The notes: a model not told the origin generated them from the letters alone. Positions 49,186 through 57,931 are shown, counted from the stretch's first letter. The stretch: 57,931 nt of DNA from Bacteroidales bacterium (GCA_016930375.1 JAFGGU010000089.1:1-57931), one strand, 5' to 3'. Translations and numbers: made by a program.

Positions 49186-51021
49186 TTACTGCTCTCCATT
49201 CTCCAGTTCCTTCAGCTTTGAATTCAGCGATTCTGAATCCTGTGAATCTTTTGCAGCAGGCTCTTCAGGCAACATCTCAGCAGGGGGCAACGGATTCAAA
49301 GGGATCAATTCTTCTACTTCCGGAACTTCAGGTATCATTATCTCTGTTTCGGGCAGCAAAGGCATACCCATAGCCTTTTTTGCCTCTTCCTGTGCTTTCT
49401 TCATTTGTTCCTGGAATTCCTTCAGATGGGATTTCCAGTAGTCCTCCCTGCTTATTCTCATTGCTTCCTGGGCCATTTTCATTTGTTCCTGGAATTCTGT
49501 CTGGTGCTGTTGCCAGTATTCCTGTCTTTCTTTCCACATCTCTTCCATTGCTTTTCTGGCTTCATCACTGGCTCTTCCGGCTTCTTCCTGCACTTTTTTC
49601 ATTTGTTCCCGAAATTCCTCATTCTGCCAGAGTTTATTAAGCTGCTCTTGATTGTTTTGCTGTCTGGCAAGCTGCAGTTCCTTCTGCGCTTCCTCAAGTT
49701 CCTGGTGCGCTTTCTCCAGTTCCTTTTGAGAAGCCTCCATTTCCTGCCTTATTTTCCGGATCTCCTCCTCATAATTCTTCATTTCCTCTTTCGTAATTTC
49801 TTTTCCGTTGATTGTCATCTCTTTGATGGTATCGTTGAGGAATACGATTTTCATTTTCTTTTTATCGCCATCCCGATTTTCACCAGAAACCTTGCTGATG
49901 GTGCCATTCATGACAACCTTTCCGTTCGAATCAGGTTGAAAATCACTGATTATGAGTGTATTGCCGGATTTGTTCTTGTCGCTGAACAATTCACCAGGTT
50001 TCCTGGATACCATCAGCGTCATAGCTGACACTCCAACAGTAGCGAAGAACAGGAAAATAACAGCCAGTCTGAATGCCGGTGAGTGTTTCAATTCCGGCTT
50101 TACCAGTCTTCTTACCCGGGCAAGAAGATGGTTGGATTTGCCTGTTATGGCATTGGCAGGCAAATTAGTCTGTAAATTCATTTCTTGGATCATGGTGAGT
50201 GCTTTAATATAGTTTATAGTATTGTTATTGGTTTTCACAACAAAATCATCACAGCAGTTTTCACGTTCAAGGTTAATTTCATGCAAAAGAAACCAGGCTG
50301 TGGGATTGAAAAATAATACCTGCTCCGCGATGGCTTGCAGAATGATGAGGAAATGATCGAACCGTCGTATATGGGCCAGTTCATGAAACAGGACGGCTTC
50401 GATCTGCGAAGCGCTTAGCCCGGAAATTGCAGCAACAGGAATAATTACCATGGGTTTAAACAGGCCAATGACCATTGGACTGATGGTGCGGGTAGTGATA
50501 CGAAGCTTGACGACCACCGGTAATTTTAACAGATTCTGTATGCGATCGAAATTATTTTGCATCGTCACCTCCGGATCCATAAGGTTTTTCCGGAGATTAA
50601 CCCTGGCAAGCAAAGTGCCTCCGGTTATCCTGATACCGACAAACAGAAATCCTACAAGCCAGCCAAGTGCCAATGCAGGATAGACCGGTTCGAGAGAACT
50701 GAACAACCACTCTGCCAATCTTCCGGGAGTTAAGGTCCATAAAGGGTTGAAAGTATATTCCGGGGGGAGCAGAGGTTGTTGTGATGAGTTTTTCCAGTTT
50801 ATTAGGAGGTTACTATGCTGATAAACCAAAATCAATGTGACAATAAATCCGGTCAGCAACAACATCAGACCGGAGAATAAAACAACATAACGCAACCGGG
50901 CATTTGATTTTCCGATCAGACTCAACAAGGAAAGGATAATCACTGAAATAATTGCCCCCTGCCAGAGGGAATGCACCAAAGTCATTCCCAGGGACCTGAT
51001 GATTTCATTGCTGAATTCCAT
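49186..51021 (-). CDS. M56 (BlaR1-like) metallopeptidase sensor with C-terminal coiled coil
   Basis: The 611-aa protein has four membrane helices (about 15-33, 45-67, 115-135, 319-337). The M56 zinc motif is HELAH at residues 213-217, and a further probable zinc ligand is Glu254 in LERENCCDDF. Instead of the penicillin-binding sensor of BlaR1/MecR1, residues ~400-575 are a long charged coiled coil with three repeats around EFQEQMK (such as EFREQMKKVQEEA), then a Pro/Glu-rich tail. BlaR1 proteases cleave their repressor; the repressor gene lies 26 bases upstream. The signal sensed is therefore not obviously a beta-lactam. Confidence 0.9.
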   Translation of the reverse strand: MEFSNEIIRSLGMTLVHSLWQGAIISVIILSLLSLIGKSNARLRYVVLFSGLMLLLTGFIVTLILVYQHSNLLINWKNSSQQPLLPPEYTFNPLWTLTPGRLAEWLFSSLEPVYPALALGWLVGFLFVGIRITGGTLLARVNLRKNLMDPEVTMQNNFDRIQNLLKLPVVVKLRITTRTISPMVIGLFKPMVIIPVAAISGLSASQIEAVLFHELAHIRRFDHFLIILQAIAEQVLFFNPTAWFLLHEINLERENCCDDFVVKTNNNTINYIKALTMIQEMNLQTNLPANAITGKSNHLLARVRRLVKPELKHSPAFRLAVIFLFFATVGVSAMTLMVSRKPGELFSDKNKSGNTLIISDFQPDSNGKVVMNGTISKVSGENRDGDKKKMKIVFLNDTIKEMTINGKEITKEEMKNYEEEIRKIRQEMEASQKELEKAHQELEEAQKELQLARQQNNQEQLNKLWQNEEFREQMKKVQEEAGRASDEARKAMEEMWKERQEYWQQHQTEFQEQMKMAQEAMRISREDYWKSHLKEFQEQMKKAQEEAKKAMGMPLLPETEIMIPEVPEVEELIPLNPLPPAEMLPEEPAAKDSQDSESLNSKLKELENGEQ

Positions 51022-51047
51022 GTGTATTGGTTTTAGTGGGGTTTAAT

Positions 51048-51437
51048 TCAGGACGTTTTTTGTTCTTTTTCGAGCTTGTCGATCAGATCCCTGATCTCAT
51101 TCAGTTCTTCAGGCGTTGTCCTGCTATTGCCCAGCGCCTGCAGAACCAGTTTGGTGGCAGATCCGCCGAATGCTGAATCAATCATACGGTTTATCATGGC
51201 ATTGCGCGCAGCGCCTGCCTGGATCAGTGCAGAATAGATGTGTGAACGTCCATCTATGGCACGTGTAAGCAATCCTTTTTCGGTCATGATCTGCATCATT
51301 TTCAATGTAGTTGTGTAACCTACATTTCTCCCTTTTTTATCAAGTTCTTCATTGACCTGACGAACCGTTGCCGAACCAGTTCTCCAGATGATTTCCAGGA
51401 TTTCCAGTTCTGACTCGGTTGGACGTTTGTGTTTCAT
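51048..51437 (-). CDS. BlaI/MecI-family repressor
   Basis: This is a 129-aa winged-helix protein. It starts KRPTESELEILEIIWRTGSA, has the DNA-recognition region TVRQVNEELDKKGRNVGYTT and TLKMMQIMTEKGLLTR, and a C-terminal helical dimerisation part. Conserved features of BlaI proteins, including the typical length of 120-130, are present. It would bind the palindrome GTACGAAATATTTCGTAC found 24 bases upstream and repress its own operon with the M56 sensor. Cleavage by the sensor would release repression. Confidence 0.94.
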   Translation of the reverse strand: MKHKRPTESELEILEIIWRTGSATVRQVNEELDKKGRNVGYTTTLKMMQIMTEKGLLTRAIDGRSHIYSALIQAGAARNAMINRMIDSAFGGSATKLVLQALGNSRTTPEELNEIRDLIDKLEKEQKTS

Positions 51438-51460
51438 AATGGATTCGCAGGATTAAGTAA

Positions 51461-51478
51461 GTACGAAATATTTCGTAC
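51461..51478. promoter_or_regulatory. perfect 18-bp palindromic operator (BlaI-type site 1)
   Basis: GTACGAAATATTTCGTAC is a perfect palindrome 24 bases before the repressor start at 51437. TACGA...TCGTA half sites resemble the TACA/TGTA dyads bound by BlaI/MecI repressors. It probably overlaps the promoter of the BlaI-BlaR operon. Confidence 0.75.
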
Positions 51479-51485
51479 AAATATA

Positions 51486-51501
51486 TACGATAAGTTTCGT
51501 A
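51486..51501. promoter_or_regulatory. second, imperfect BlaI-type operator
   Basis: TACGATAAGTTTCGTA has the same TACGA and TCGTA ends as site 1 but a different centre. The two sites are 7 bases apart, so two repressor dimers could bind side by side. Confidence 0.6.
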
Positions 51502-51571
51502 ATTAAAAATATTTGGTATTAAAATTTGTTAAAAAGAATTAGGCTGCAGGCTGTAGACCTTAGGCAGTAGA

Positions 51572-51613
51572 CTATAGGCTATAGGCTATAGGCTATAGGC
51601 TATAGGCTGTAGG
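51572..51613. repeat. heptamer tandem repeat CTATAGG
   Basis: Five exact copies of CTATAGG occupy 51572-51606, followed by a degenerate CTGTAGG at 51607-51613, and upstream variants (CTGCAGG, CTGTAGA) start near 51544. It lies in the gap between the BlaI-type operators and the peroxiredoxin promoter. A slippage-prone, length-variable array is expected. No function is seen. Confidence 0.9.
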
Positions 51614-51710
51614 TTGTGGGATTTAACCCCAGTTTATAAGCTTATTATACTTTGTCAGAAGGACCTTTAAAAAAATCGGTTTTAAACTTTCACATCTGAT
51701 AAAATTATCT

Positions 51711-51718
51711 TAAATTTG
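51711..51718 (+). promoter_or_regulatory. putative -7 element TAAATTTG for the peroxiredoxin gene
   Basis: TAAATTTG fits TAnnTTTG; a TTTC at 51688-51691 lies near the position of a -33 TTTG. The ATG at 51818 is 100 bases away, leaving a leader of about 90 bases. Confidence 0.4.
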
Positions 51719-51817
51719 TTTATTATTAAAGGAGAATCATTCTCTTTAAGTAATGATTTACCACAAAAAAGAGTAGAAATTAATTTCATATTATAAACAT
51801 TTAATTTATTAAACATT

Positions 51818-52525
51818 ATGGATGAAGCACAAGTTATTTCGATGCCGCGTATTGGCGAAAAGGCACCTGAATTTCAGGCAGTTACAACACAAGGGAACAT
51901 CAATTTCCCCGGAGATTATAAAGACAGCTGGGTAATTCTTTTCAGCCACCCTGCCGATTTTACACCTGTTTGTACATCCGAGTTCATCACCTTTGCAAGT
52001 TTGGAATCCAAATTTGAAGAAGCCAACTGCAAACTGGTAGGTCTATCCGTGGACGGACTTTACAGTCATATTGCCTGGTTACGGACGATTAAGGAAAAAA
52101 TTGAGTACAAGGGGATGAAGAATGTGGAGGTGAATTTCCCGCTGATTGAAGACATTACCATGGAAGTGGCCAAAAAGTATGGCATGATCCAACCTGGTGA
52201 AAGTTCAACAAAAGCTGTTCGGGCCGTTTTCTATATTGATCCCAAGGGAGTGATCCGCACGATTATTTATTACCCCCTGAGTCTTGGGAGGAATTTCGAT
52301 GAACTTTACAGGGTTCTTATTGCCTTGCAGACTGCCGATGAGTTTGGTGTGGCATTGCCGGCCGACTGGCGTCCCGGTGATGATGTCATTGTTCCACCTG
52401 CCGGTTCCTGTGGCGTGGCAAAGAGCCGAATGGAGGGTAAGGAGGATATGAAGTGTTATGACTGGTTCTTCTGCACGAAAAAGCTGGATAAGGACACAGT
52501 TCTTAAAAAGATTTTGAAAAAGTAA
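51818..52525 (+). CDS. peroxiredoxin (Prx6/1-Cys-like family)
   Basis: This 235-aa thiol peroxidase has the peroxidatic site SHPADFTPVC with Cys52 in the PxxxTxxC motif, followed by TSEFITFASLESKFEEANC. The long C-terminal part after residue 160 (ADWRPGDDVIVPPAGSC) marks the Prx6 group; the extra cysteines Cys198, Cys213 and Cys219 (KCYDWFFC) recall archaeal Prx6 enzymes that use C-terminal cysteines in catalysis. It reduces hydrogen and organic peroxides in the cytoplasm. It is transcribed alone and ends at a strong hairpin terminator. Confidence 0.95.
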   Translation: MDEAQVISMPRIGEKAPEFQAVTTQGNINFPGDYKDSWVILFSHPADFTPVCTSEFITFASLESKFEEANCKLVGLSVDGLYSHIAWLRTIKEKIEYKGMKNVEVNFPLIEDITMEVAKKYGMIQPGESSTKAVRAVFYIDPKGVIRTIIYYPLSLGRNFDELYRVLIALQTADEFGVALPADWRPGDDVIVPPAGSCGVAKSRMEGKEDMKCYDWFFCTKKLDKDTVLKKILKK

Positions 52526-52539
52526 TACTGCTTATTTTG

Positions 52540-52566
52540 GAGGTGGCCATTTGCCACCTCTATTTT
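52540..52566. terminator. bidirectional hairpin terminator between peroxiredoxin and the giant T9SS gene
   Basis: GAGGTGGC (52540-52547) pairs perfectly with GCCACCTC (52553-52560) around a five-base loop. It is followed by TATTTTAAT on the plus strand and preceded by CTTATTTTG, which is A-rich on the other strand. It lies between two convergent stop codons. Confidence 0.75.
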
Positions 52567-52584
52567 AATAAAATATTGCAGTGG

Positions 52585-55500
52585 TTATTTTGATATAGTC
52601 AGTTTCCTGATGCCGATAAGTTGATCATGGCTTACTAATCTCAATATATAAAGGCCATCGGGATAATCTTCAACCGAAATTTCACCCTTTAATGTTCCGT
52701 CAGGAATTTGTTTCACAAATACAAGGCTTCCCAGGCTATTATACAATTCCAGCGTGATATCTTCAGGATTTATCCGGTCGAACTCAATATAGGCAGTTCT
52801 TTCTGCTGGATTAGGATATACTTTAAAGGGTCTTCCGGTGTGCGATCCAGGCAAATCATCAATACCCGGCTGGACGATTTCGTCAATGATACCAAAAGCA
52901 GCCTGGTATATCTCATTCGTGGATTCATCCTGGACAAAGGCCACGACCCTTAACTCTTCCTTGTTATAAACATGCTGCAGTTCCCAGGAATGTTTAACAT
53001 ACCGGGGTTCGTCCTTCTTCCATTCCTGGTAAATGGTTGTGCCGGCTGCGTCGGGCAACAGGGTTTTCACAACGCTTTCAAATGAGGTTTCAACATCATT
53101 GCCTGTATCTGCCTTGATGATTCTCTCAATTACTGCAATATGAATGGTTAGCTGGGTGGCTGGAATGTCTTTTAAGGCAAACACATGGGCTTCAACGTTC
53201 AGTGTATTACCAGATAACTTGGAGTTCAGGTTGATCCAGAATTTGCTGTCGTCCAATGATTCAACCAGGACCGCTGTGGGATTAAACTTTAAAATATCAT
53301 GATCAAAACGCTGTGTTGGTTTTAAACCACCGTTCAGCACAGTATAAGGCACATCGGTGAATCCGTAATAGAACACCCTCGCTCCGGGTACCGTAGGATT
53401 ATGCCGATTAAACGGATCTTCAGCCGGAAACGAAGTATGATATTGCAGGTCAATGACGTTCATTTCGTTCTGGTTGACAAAATTGTTTATCAGAACATTG
53501 ACAGAATCACAAACCGCATCTGATGAGTTGGTGAAATGTTCCAGTATGGCAATTCGGTTGCGTTCACCGATCCAGAAGTCGTCAAAGGCAAATCCATTGT
53601 TATTTCTTGCAGTACCGTCAGAGCCATAAGCAATCCTGAACTGAACTGATGATTTATTTTTCAGCACATCGAGAGAATGTCTTGCCTCCGTCCATGTGTT
53701 ATCATTGCCTGAACCATTAAAATTCGACCAGCCAAGGGATTGGTTACCCGGTTTCCCATCAATCTGGTAATCGTTATACCAATGAATCCCGTCATCCATT
53801 TCTCCCAAAACATTCCAGGTTTTACTGCTATCCGAGCTATATTGAAGCGTTGCCCCGTCGCGATCAAGGTTAAACAGTCTCCAGATCTGCATTTTCAGCA
53901 TAGGCCTCTTGGTTCCGGTGAAATCATAGCAGGGGCTGGTTACCCACGATTGCTCACGGGGCGCGTTGGTCCCGGATATATAAGTGTACCAGCATTTATC
54001 ACCGGAAAAACCTTTGGTTGGATTTCCCAGAAGCCAGCTGGTGACAGAAGTTTCCGGGGATTTTCCGCTTTGCCATTCCAAAGGTGAGTCTGCAAAATCT
54101 TCGGAATGTGTCAGGTCGGCGAGTTTGTAAGTGGGTCGCAGGTTAAATTCTTTGGTAACCGAGTCTGCGCAACCATAAGAAGACTGTACCTTCAGTTCAA
54201 TTTTATAGATTCCTGGTTGCGCAAAGTCATAGGTTACATCTTTTGTAGTATAGGGGATATAACCGGTAGAGGTTAAAACTTTCCAATGGTAACTTGTATC
54301 CGTGAGATATCCGTAACTCGAAGCAGAAGTATTGGTAAGTTGGATAGCTTTCCCGGTTTGGTAACACTCCGTTTCCCACTTAAAGTCTGCCGTGGGTGAC
54401 GCGCCGATATCGAACCTACCGGTTACCGAAAGGTTGGTTCCGTCGAAATAGGTATAAGTTATTGTATATCCGCCAACATTAAGCATGGATGGATAAATAG
54501 TGGCTGTGTTATTCTGATGGTCAACCAGTCCAATTCCTCCACTGATCGTGAAGCTGCCGATATCATTGGCCAGGTTCACGCCGGTAATTTTAAAAGAATG
54601 GTCCTTGGGGCAATAATTTTTTCTGCCGTGTTCAAATTCAATGGCTGCGCTTGCCTCAAGAATCCTGACAACAGCCGTATCATATCCATAGCACGAACCA
54701 GTTGATTCCCTATAAGCATAAACAACAGTATGCGTTCCGACTGGAAGCAGTGAGGGCACAAAGTACCAGCTCTGGTTATAAGGAATCACACCCGCACCTA
54801 TAAATGTACCACCGGAAGGAGATCCAGAGATGGATATCCATTCGGCTGACTGCTTATTATAAGCAGCTGCAAGTCCGGATAACTCTACATCAGGTCCTTT
54901 TGTGATATTGATCACAGCACTGCCTGACACCGTACCCTTACAGTTTTTATCATAAACTTCAGTCAATATATAGGTACCGGCTTGTTGCACAGAAACAATT
55001 CTCGGACTTGCAGACACATTGGGAATTTCGACAGAAGTTTCAGCATTCCTCCTGTATTTGAATTTCCAGGGAGCAGTACCTGTAAGGACTACATTAAGAT
55101 TTGCAGATGTATATTCGCAAATGGCTGCACTTCCTGATATAGTGGCAGTAGGAACTATGTAGGACCGTACAATACCTCTTCCGGATGTTTTACCGGAACA
55201 TACTGCATCCTGAACACGTGAAAGTGTATAGGTTCCAACATCGGGAACCTGTAATATATAATTTCTGTTGGTGATGTTTGTAATTGTGGTAGGATTGGCG
55301 CCATTTCTGAGGTGCGTTATACTCCAGGGGGCAGTGCCTGTCAGGAAAACCTGAAGATTGCCTGTCCCGCCCGGACAAATGCTGTCGATGCCCGAAATGG
55401 ACGCTACGGGTGATGGTTTGTAGTATATTCTGACGGTGCCTGAGCCTGTGGTATCGCCCGGGCAATTATTGGCATCCGTAAGTGATTTTATTCTGTATAA

Positions 55501-57931
55501 GGTGCTCGAAAAGGGCGAAATCACCCTGCCAACCAAAGGGAATGGATCTGAGCGAACATTCGTATAGGTTGTATCGCTGATCAGGGTTCCGTTAGATCGG
55601 AGCCTGCTGACGACAAAGGTCCAGGGGGCAGTACCGGCATTGAAGTTCAGGGACAGGGAAGCTACACTATTCCCGTCATTGCATATATCACCAGAACCTG
55701 ACAATACCGCAGTAACCTTGGGGAACATCTGCAGGATCACGGATGTTGAAGACACGGTGGCAGCATCTCCACCATTATCGGTGAGACTTTTCAGAGTATA
55801 GGTGCCCGGAATTTTAACATTAATAATATAAGGTGATGCTGAGATTGCACTGATGGTTGTATCCTTATTGGATGTACTTCCTGAACGGCCAAGAACTGCT
55901 GTATACGGAGCTCCGCCTCCTGTGATACTCAGGGTAATAGGCATGGTTGCACCCGGACAGAAACTTGCTGCACCAGTGATGTTTGCACTGAAAGTGCCAA
56001 TTGGTCCTATGATGTTGCTCCATACTGAATCACCCGGAGTTGAACCGGACAATGCCGCAGGATTTACCCTGTACCAGATATACATGCCCGCATCCAGGTT
56101 TCTCAGACGATAGGTGGATTCAGAACCGATTAAGGTACCCGGACTGCCGGGAGAAGGATTTACAACGTTGGTGCGATACCAGCGGTAAATAGTATGTGCA
56201 TTGTCCTGCAGATTCGATTCTGTATCGGAATATGTAAAACTCGCACTAATGGTGGCACCGGGTATTGTGCTTGGAGCATTGATCTGAACATTGCTGGCAA
56301 CAGGTGAGTTATTGATATATTTAAAAGCACTCCTGACCGGCACTCCTGCCAGGCCATATTGGTCAACGGGTGTCACTTCAAAACAAATATACCTGGCGCC
56401 ATCCGCTTTTACCGGCCGGTATGTGTTACTGGTAGCCCCGGCAATGACAACCAAATCCGTTCCTGATGAATTTGTAGCGCGGTACCATCTGTACTGGTGC
56501 AGGCCTGGTAAATCACCGTCGGGATCAGTAAAGGTGAAAGATCCGGCATTGGTGATGCCGATTCGCTGATCCAAAGGTGAAATTGAAACATTGGTCGCCA
56601 CCGGTGGGTCGTTGACACCGGTTACAGTGAACAGCGCCTGATCGCTTGCTGAGGCATTGAGAGGATCCCGGGCTGTGAAGGTAATGGCTTCTGAACCATT
56701 CCAATCAATAGAAGGCGTTGTAATGGTAGCTATACGATTAGCGCTAATATTTATAATAAGCTGGGTATTGCCGCTGGCAGTCCAGGTAATCTGGTTATCA
56801 GCATGATCTGGATCAGTCACGAAATTGTCGAGACTGATCGGGTTGAAGGTTCCGCCTTCCGTGATAGTCTGGTTTCCAATATCCGAAACTACCGGAGGAT
56901 CATTTACACTTGTAACAGTAAACACAGCTACATCGCTATCCGAGGCACCCAGTGGATCTGTGGCAGTAAATGTCAAAGTTTCTGATCCGTACCAGTCTGC
57001 ATTGGGAACAGTGATAGTAGCGACATGACCAGGATTTATCAAAACAGTAAGATTTGTATTGCCTGAAACCGTCAGTGTAAGCTGATTATCCGGGTGATCC
57101 GGATCAGATACGTATTCATCGAGGTTTATAGTCTCAAAGGTGGAACCTTCATTGATGATCTGGTTGGGAATACCGGTTAACACTGGTGAATCATTGACGA
57201 AGGTGACGGTAAAAGACGCAGGATCACTGTCAGTGGCACCCAAAGGATCGGTCGCCGTAAATGTTATAGTTTCACTTCCGAACCATTCAACAGAGGGAGT
57301 AACAATGGTGGCAATGCGGTTTGCGTTGATGGAAACCGAAAGCTGCGTGTTGCCCGAATAGCTCCAGATGATCTGATTATCCCTGTGATCGGGGTCACTG
57401 ACGTAGTTGTCGAGACTGATCGTAGCAAAATTACTGCCTTCGACGATTGTCTGGTTTGGTATATTGTCAACAACCGGCGGGTCATTGGTACTGGTGACTG
57501 TAAATATAGCCTGGTCGCTGTCAGATAATAACCCGGGATCCGTTGCGGTAAATGTAATGGTTTCACTTCCGTTCCATGTATTGGAGGGTGTTGTGATAGT
57601 GGCCACACGACCGGCACTGATGTTCACAATAAGTTGCGTATTGCCGGCTGCTGTCCAGCTAATTTGAGCATCCGTGTTGTCCGGATCTGAAACATAATTA
57701 TCCAGGGTGATCGTGACAAAACTGGCGCCTTCTGCAATGGTCTGGTTGGGTATATCGGTTACAACAGGAAAATCATTAACTGCAGTAACAGTGAAAGTGA
57801 CTGCATCATCATCCCAGAGTGCGCCCGGGTCGGTAGCGCGGAAAGTTATGGTTTCCGATCCGTTCCAGTTTTCATTCGGTGTGGAAATGGTCGCTACCCT
57901 GTCTACAATCGATACCGTTAGCTGTGTATTG
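52585..57931 (-). CDS. giant multi-domain T9SS cargo surface protein (5' end beyond window)
   Basis: The frame is open to the right edge, so the N-terminus is missing; 1781 residues are visible. In protein order: about 4.6 near-identical 97-aa Ig/cadherin-like repeats (56605-57931, motif VNDPPV, IPNQTI, LDNYVSDPDH, GSETITFTATDP); two further Ig-like domains; four ~86-95-aa repeats with GTAPW and SICPG-type starts (about 54890-56000); a PKD-like domain (~54100-54390); a MAM/ConA-like domain; an Omp28-like region (ILEHFTNSSDAVCDSV ... GFTDVPYTVLNGG); and a T9SS type A sorting domain (VYPNPAERTAYIEF ... GLYILRL). It would be exported through the outer membrane by T9SS and anchored on the surface, probably as an adhesin or gliding-related protein. 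Confidence 0.9.
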   Translation of the reverse strand, partial: NTQLTVSIVDRVATISTPNENWNGSETITFRATDPGALWDDDAVTFTVTAVNDFPVVTDIPNQTIAEGASFVTITLDNYVSDPDNTDAQISWTAAGNTQLIVNISAGRVATITTPSNTWNGSETITFTATDPGLLSDSDQAIFTVTSTNDPPVVDNIPNQTIVEGSNFATISLDNYVSDPDHRDNQIIWSYSGNTQLSVSINANRIATIVTPSVEWFGSETITFTATDPLGATDSDPASFTVTFVNDSPVLTGIPNQIINEGSTFETINLDEYVSDPDHPDNQLTLTVSGNTNLTVLINPGHVATITVPNADWYGSETLTFTATDPLGASDSDVAVFTVTSVNDPPVVSDIGNQTITEGGTFNPISLDNFVTDPDHADNQITWTASGNTQLIINISANRIATITTPSIDWNGSEAITFTARDPLNASASDQALFTVTGVNDPPVATNVSISPLDQRIGITNAGSFTFTDPDGDLPGLHQYRWYRATNSSGTDLVVIAGATSNTYRPVKADGARYICFEVTPVDQYGLAGVPVRSAFKYINNSPVASNVQINAPSTIPGATISASFTYSDTESNLQDNAHTIYRWYRTNVVNPSPGSPGTLIGSESTYRLRNLDAGMYIWYRVNPAALSGSTPGDSVWSNIIGPIGTFSANITGAASFCPGATMPITLSITGGGAPYTAVLGRSGSTSNKDTTISAISASPYIINVKIPGTYTLKSLTDNGGDAATVSSTSVILQMFPKVTAVLSGSGDICNDGNSVASLSLNFNAGTAPWTFVVSRLRSNGTLISDTTYTNVRSDPFPLVGRVISPFSSTLYRIKSLTDANNCPGDTTGSGTVRIYYKPSPVASISGIDSICPGGTGNLQVFLTGTAPWSITHLRNGANPTTITNITNRNYILQVPDVGTYTLSRVQDAVCSGKTSGRGIVRSYIVPTATISGSAAICEYTSANLNVVLTGTAPWKFKYRRNAETSVEIPNVSASPRIVSVQQAGTYILTEVYDKNCKGTVSGSAVINITKGPDVELSGLAAAYNKQSAEWISISGSPSGGTFIGAGVIPYNQSWYFVPSLLPVGTHTVVYAYRESTGSCYGYDTAVVRILEASAAIEFEHGRKNYCPKDHSFKITGVNLANDIGSFTISGGIGLVDHQNNTATIYPSMLNVGGYTITYTYFDGTNLSVTGRFDIGASPTADFKWETECYQTGKAIQLTNTSASSYGYLTDTSYHWKVLTSTGYIPYTTKDVTYDFAQPGIYKIELKVQSSYGCADSVTKEFNLRPTYKLADLTHSEDFADSPLEWQSGKSPETSVTSWLLGNPTKGFSGDKCWYTYISGTNAPREQSWVTSPCYDFTGTKRPMLKMQIWRLFNLDRDGATLQYSSDSSKTWNVLGEMDDGIHWYNDYQIDGKPGNQSLGWSNFNGSGNDNTWTEARHSLDVLKNKSSVQFRIAYGSDGTARNNNGFAFDDFWIGERNRIAILEHFTNSSDAVCDSVNVLINNFVNQNEMNVIDLQYHTSFPAEDPFNRHNPTVPGARVFYYGFTDVPYTVLNGGLKPTQRFDHDILKFNPTAVLVESLDDSKFWINLNSKLSGNTLNVEAHVFALKDIPATQLTIHIAVIERIIKADTGNDVETSFESVVKTLLPDAAGTTIYQEWKKDEPRYVKHSWELQHVYNKEELRVVAFVQDESTNEIYQAAFGIIDEIVQPGIDDLPGSHTGRPFKVYPNPAERTAYIEFDRINPEDITLELYNSLGSLVFVKQIPDGTLKGEISVEDYPDGLYILRLVSHDQLIGIRKLTISK
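56605..57931 (-). repeat. 291-bp tandem repeat array inside the T9SS gene
   Basis: Three complete units have exactly 97 codons: 57334-57624, 57043-57333 and 56752-57042. A partial one follows at 56605-56751, and a 96-codon unit with a fragment extends to the window edge. Each ends in GNTQL or GNTNL and contains GSETITFTATDP. Conservation at the DNA level is strong enough to allow recombination and copy-number change. Confidence 0.9.

Noticed and set aside
49380-50028. Plus-strand open frame of 207 aa opposite the BlaR-like coiled coil
   Set aside because: It is the antisense of a Glu/Lys-rich repeat region, giving a Phe/Leu/Pro-rich low-complexity product with no start context.
51541-51620. 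CRISPR-like array
   Set aside because: The unit is 7 bases with no spacers; it is a simple tandem repeat.
56160-57667. Many short frames opposite and within the T9SS repeats
   Set aside because: They recur with the 291-bp period and have no independent coding signal.

Overview
The window is chromosomal DNA of a Bacteroidota bacterium, most likely class Bacteroidia. The support is a SusC/SusD pair in a polysaccharide utilization locus, a hybrid two-component sensor with an AraC-type output domain, a type IX secretion (T9SS) C-terminal sorting domain on a giant surface protein, and several promoter -7 elements of the Bacteroidota form TAnnTTTG. No rRNA, tRNA, CRISPR array or intact insertion sequence was seen. 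The species cannot be named from the sequence alone.

Region 1-5.6 kb looks accessory and is visibly AT-richer. Small plus-strand units (a HEPN/nucleotidyltransferase pair, a HicB/HicA pair, a 380-aa orphan, a secreted nucleoside-hydrolase-like protein) are separated by related palindromic repeats that resemble integron attC sites. Several genes here are broken: the HEPN gene has an in-frame stop, an AraC-family regulator has a homopolymer frameshift, and a transposase remnant lies before hicB. The array layout and the toxin-antitoxin content recall a cassette array, but no integrase is in view.

Region 5.6-10 kb has an SDR oxidoreductase, then a minus-strand operon of an AcsA-like acyl-adenylating enzyme, a stand-alone acyl carrier protein and an MBOAT acyltransferase. 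This follows the logic of the Dlt operon, but with an acetate-type activating enzyme. Region 10-25.4 kb is a pectin/rhamnogalacturonan utilization locus: GH43, a decayed YhcH-like gene, a DUF4350-like protein, then a minus-strand operon GH28-susC-susD-GH105, controlled by a divergent hybrid two-component system. The hydrolases would cut pectic chains, SusCD would import oligomers, and GH105 would remove the terminal unsaturated residue.

Region 25.4-30.2 kb holds a TolC-like channel with a HlyD-like adaptor but no inner-membrane pump, then cutC and folC. Region 30.3-37.1 kb is a plus-strand housekeeping run: PhoH/PIN ATPase, SixA-like phosphatase, polyphosphate kinase, inositol monophosphatase family, lipid A-type acyltransferase and a GT2 glycosyltransferase. 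Region 37.1-42.1 kb holds an outer-membrane-like protein, a receiver domain lacking its phosphorylation residues, a Tat-like aldo/keto reductase, glutamate dehydrogenase, and a ribokinase relative with altered substrate-site residues.

Region 42.2-49.1 kb is mostly lineage-specific envelope proteins and lipoproteins plus a HemN-like radical SAM protein. Region 49.2-51.5 kb is a BlaR1/BlaI-type pair with palindromic operators, in which the sensor carries a coiled coil instead of a penicillin-binding domain. The window ends with a 1-Cys-type peroxiredoxin and the 3' part of a giant repeat-rich T9SS cargo protein that runs off the right edge.
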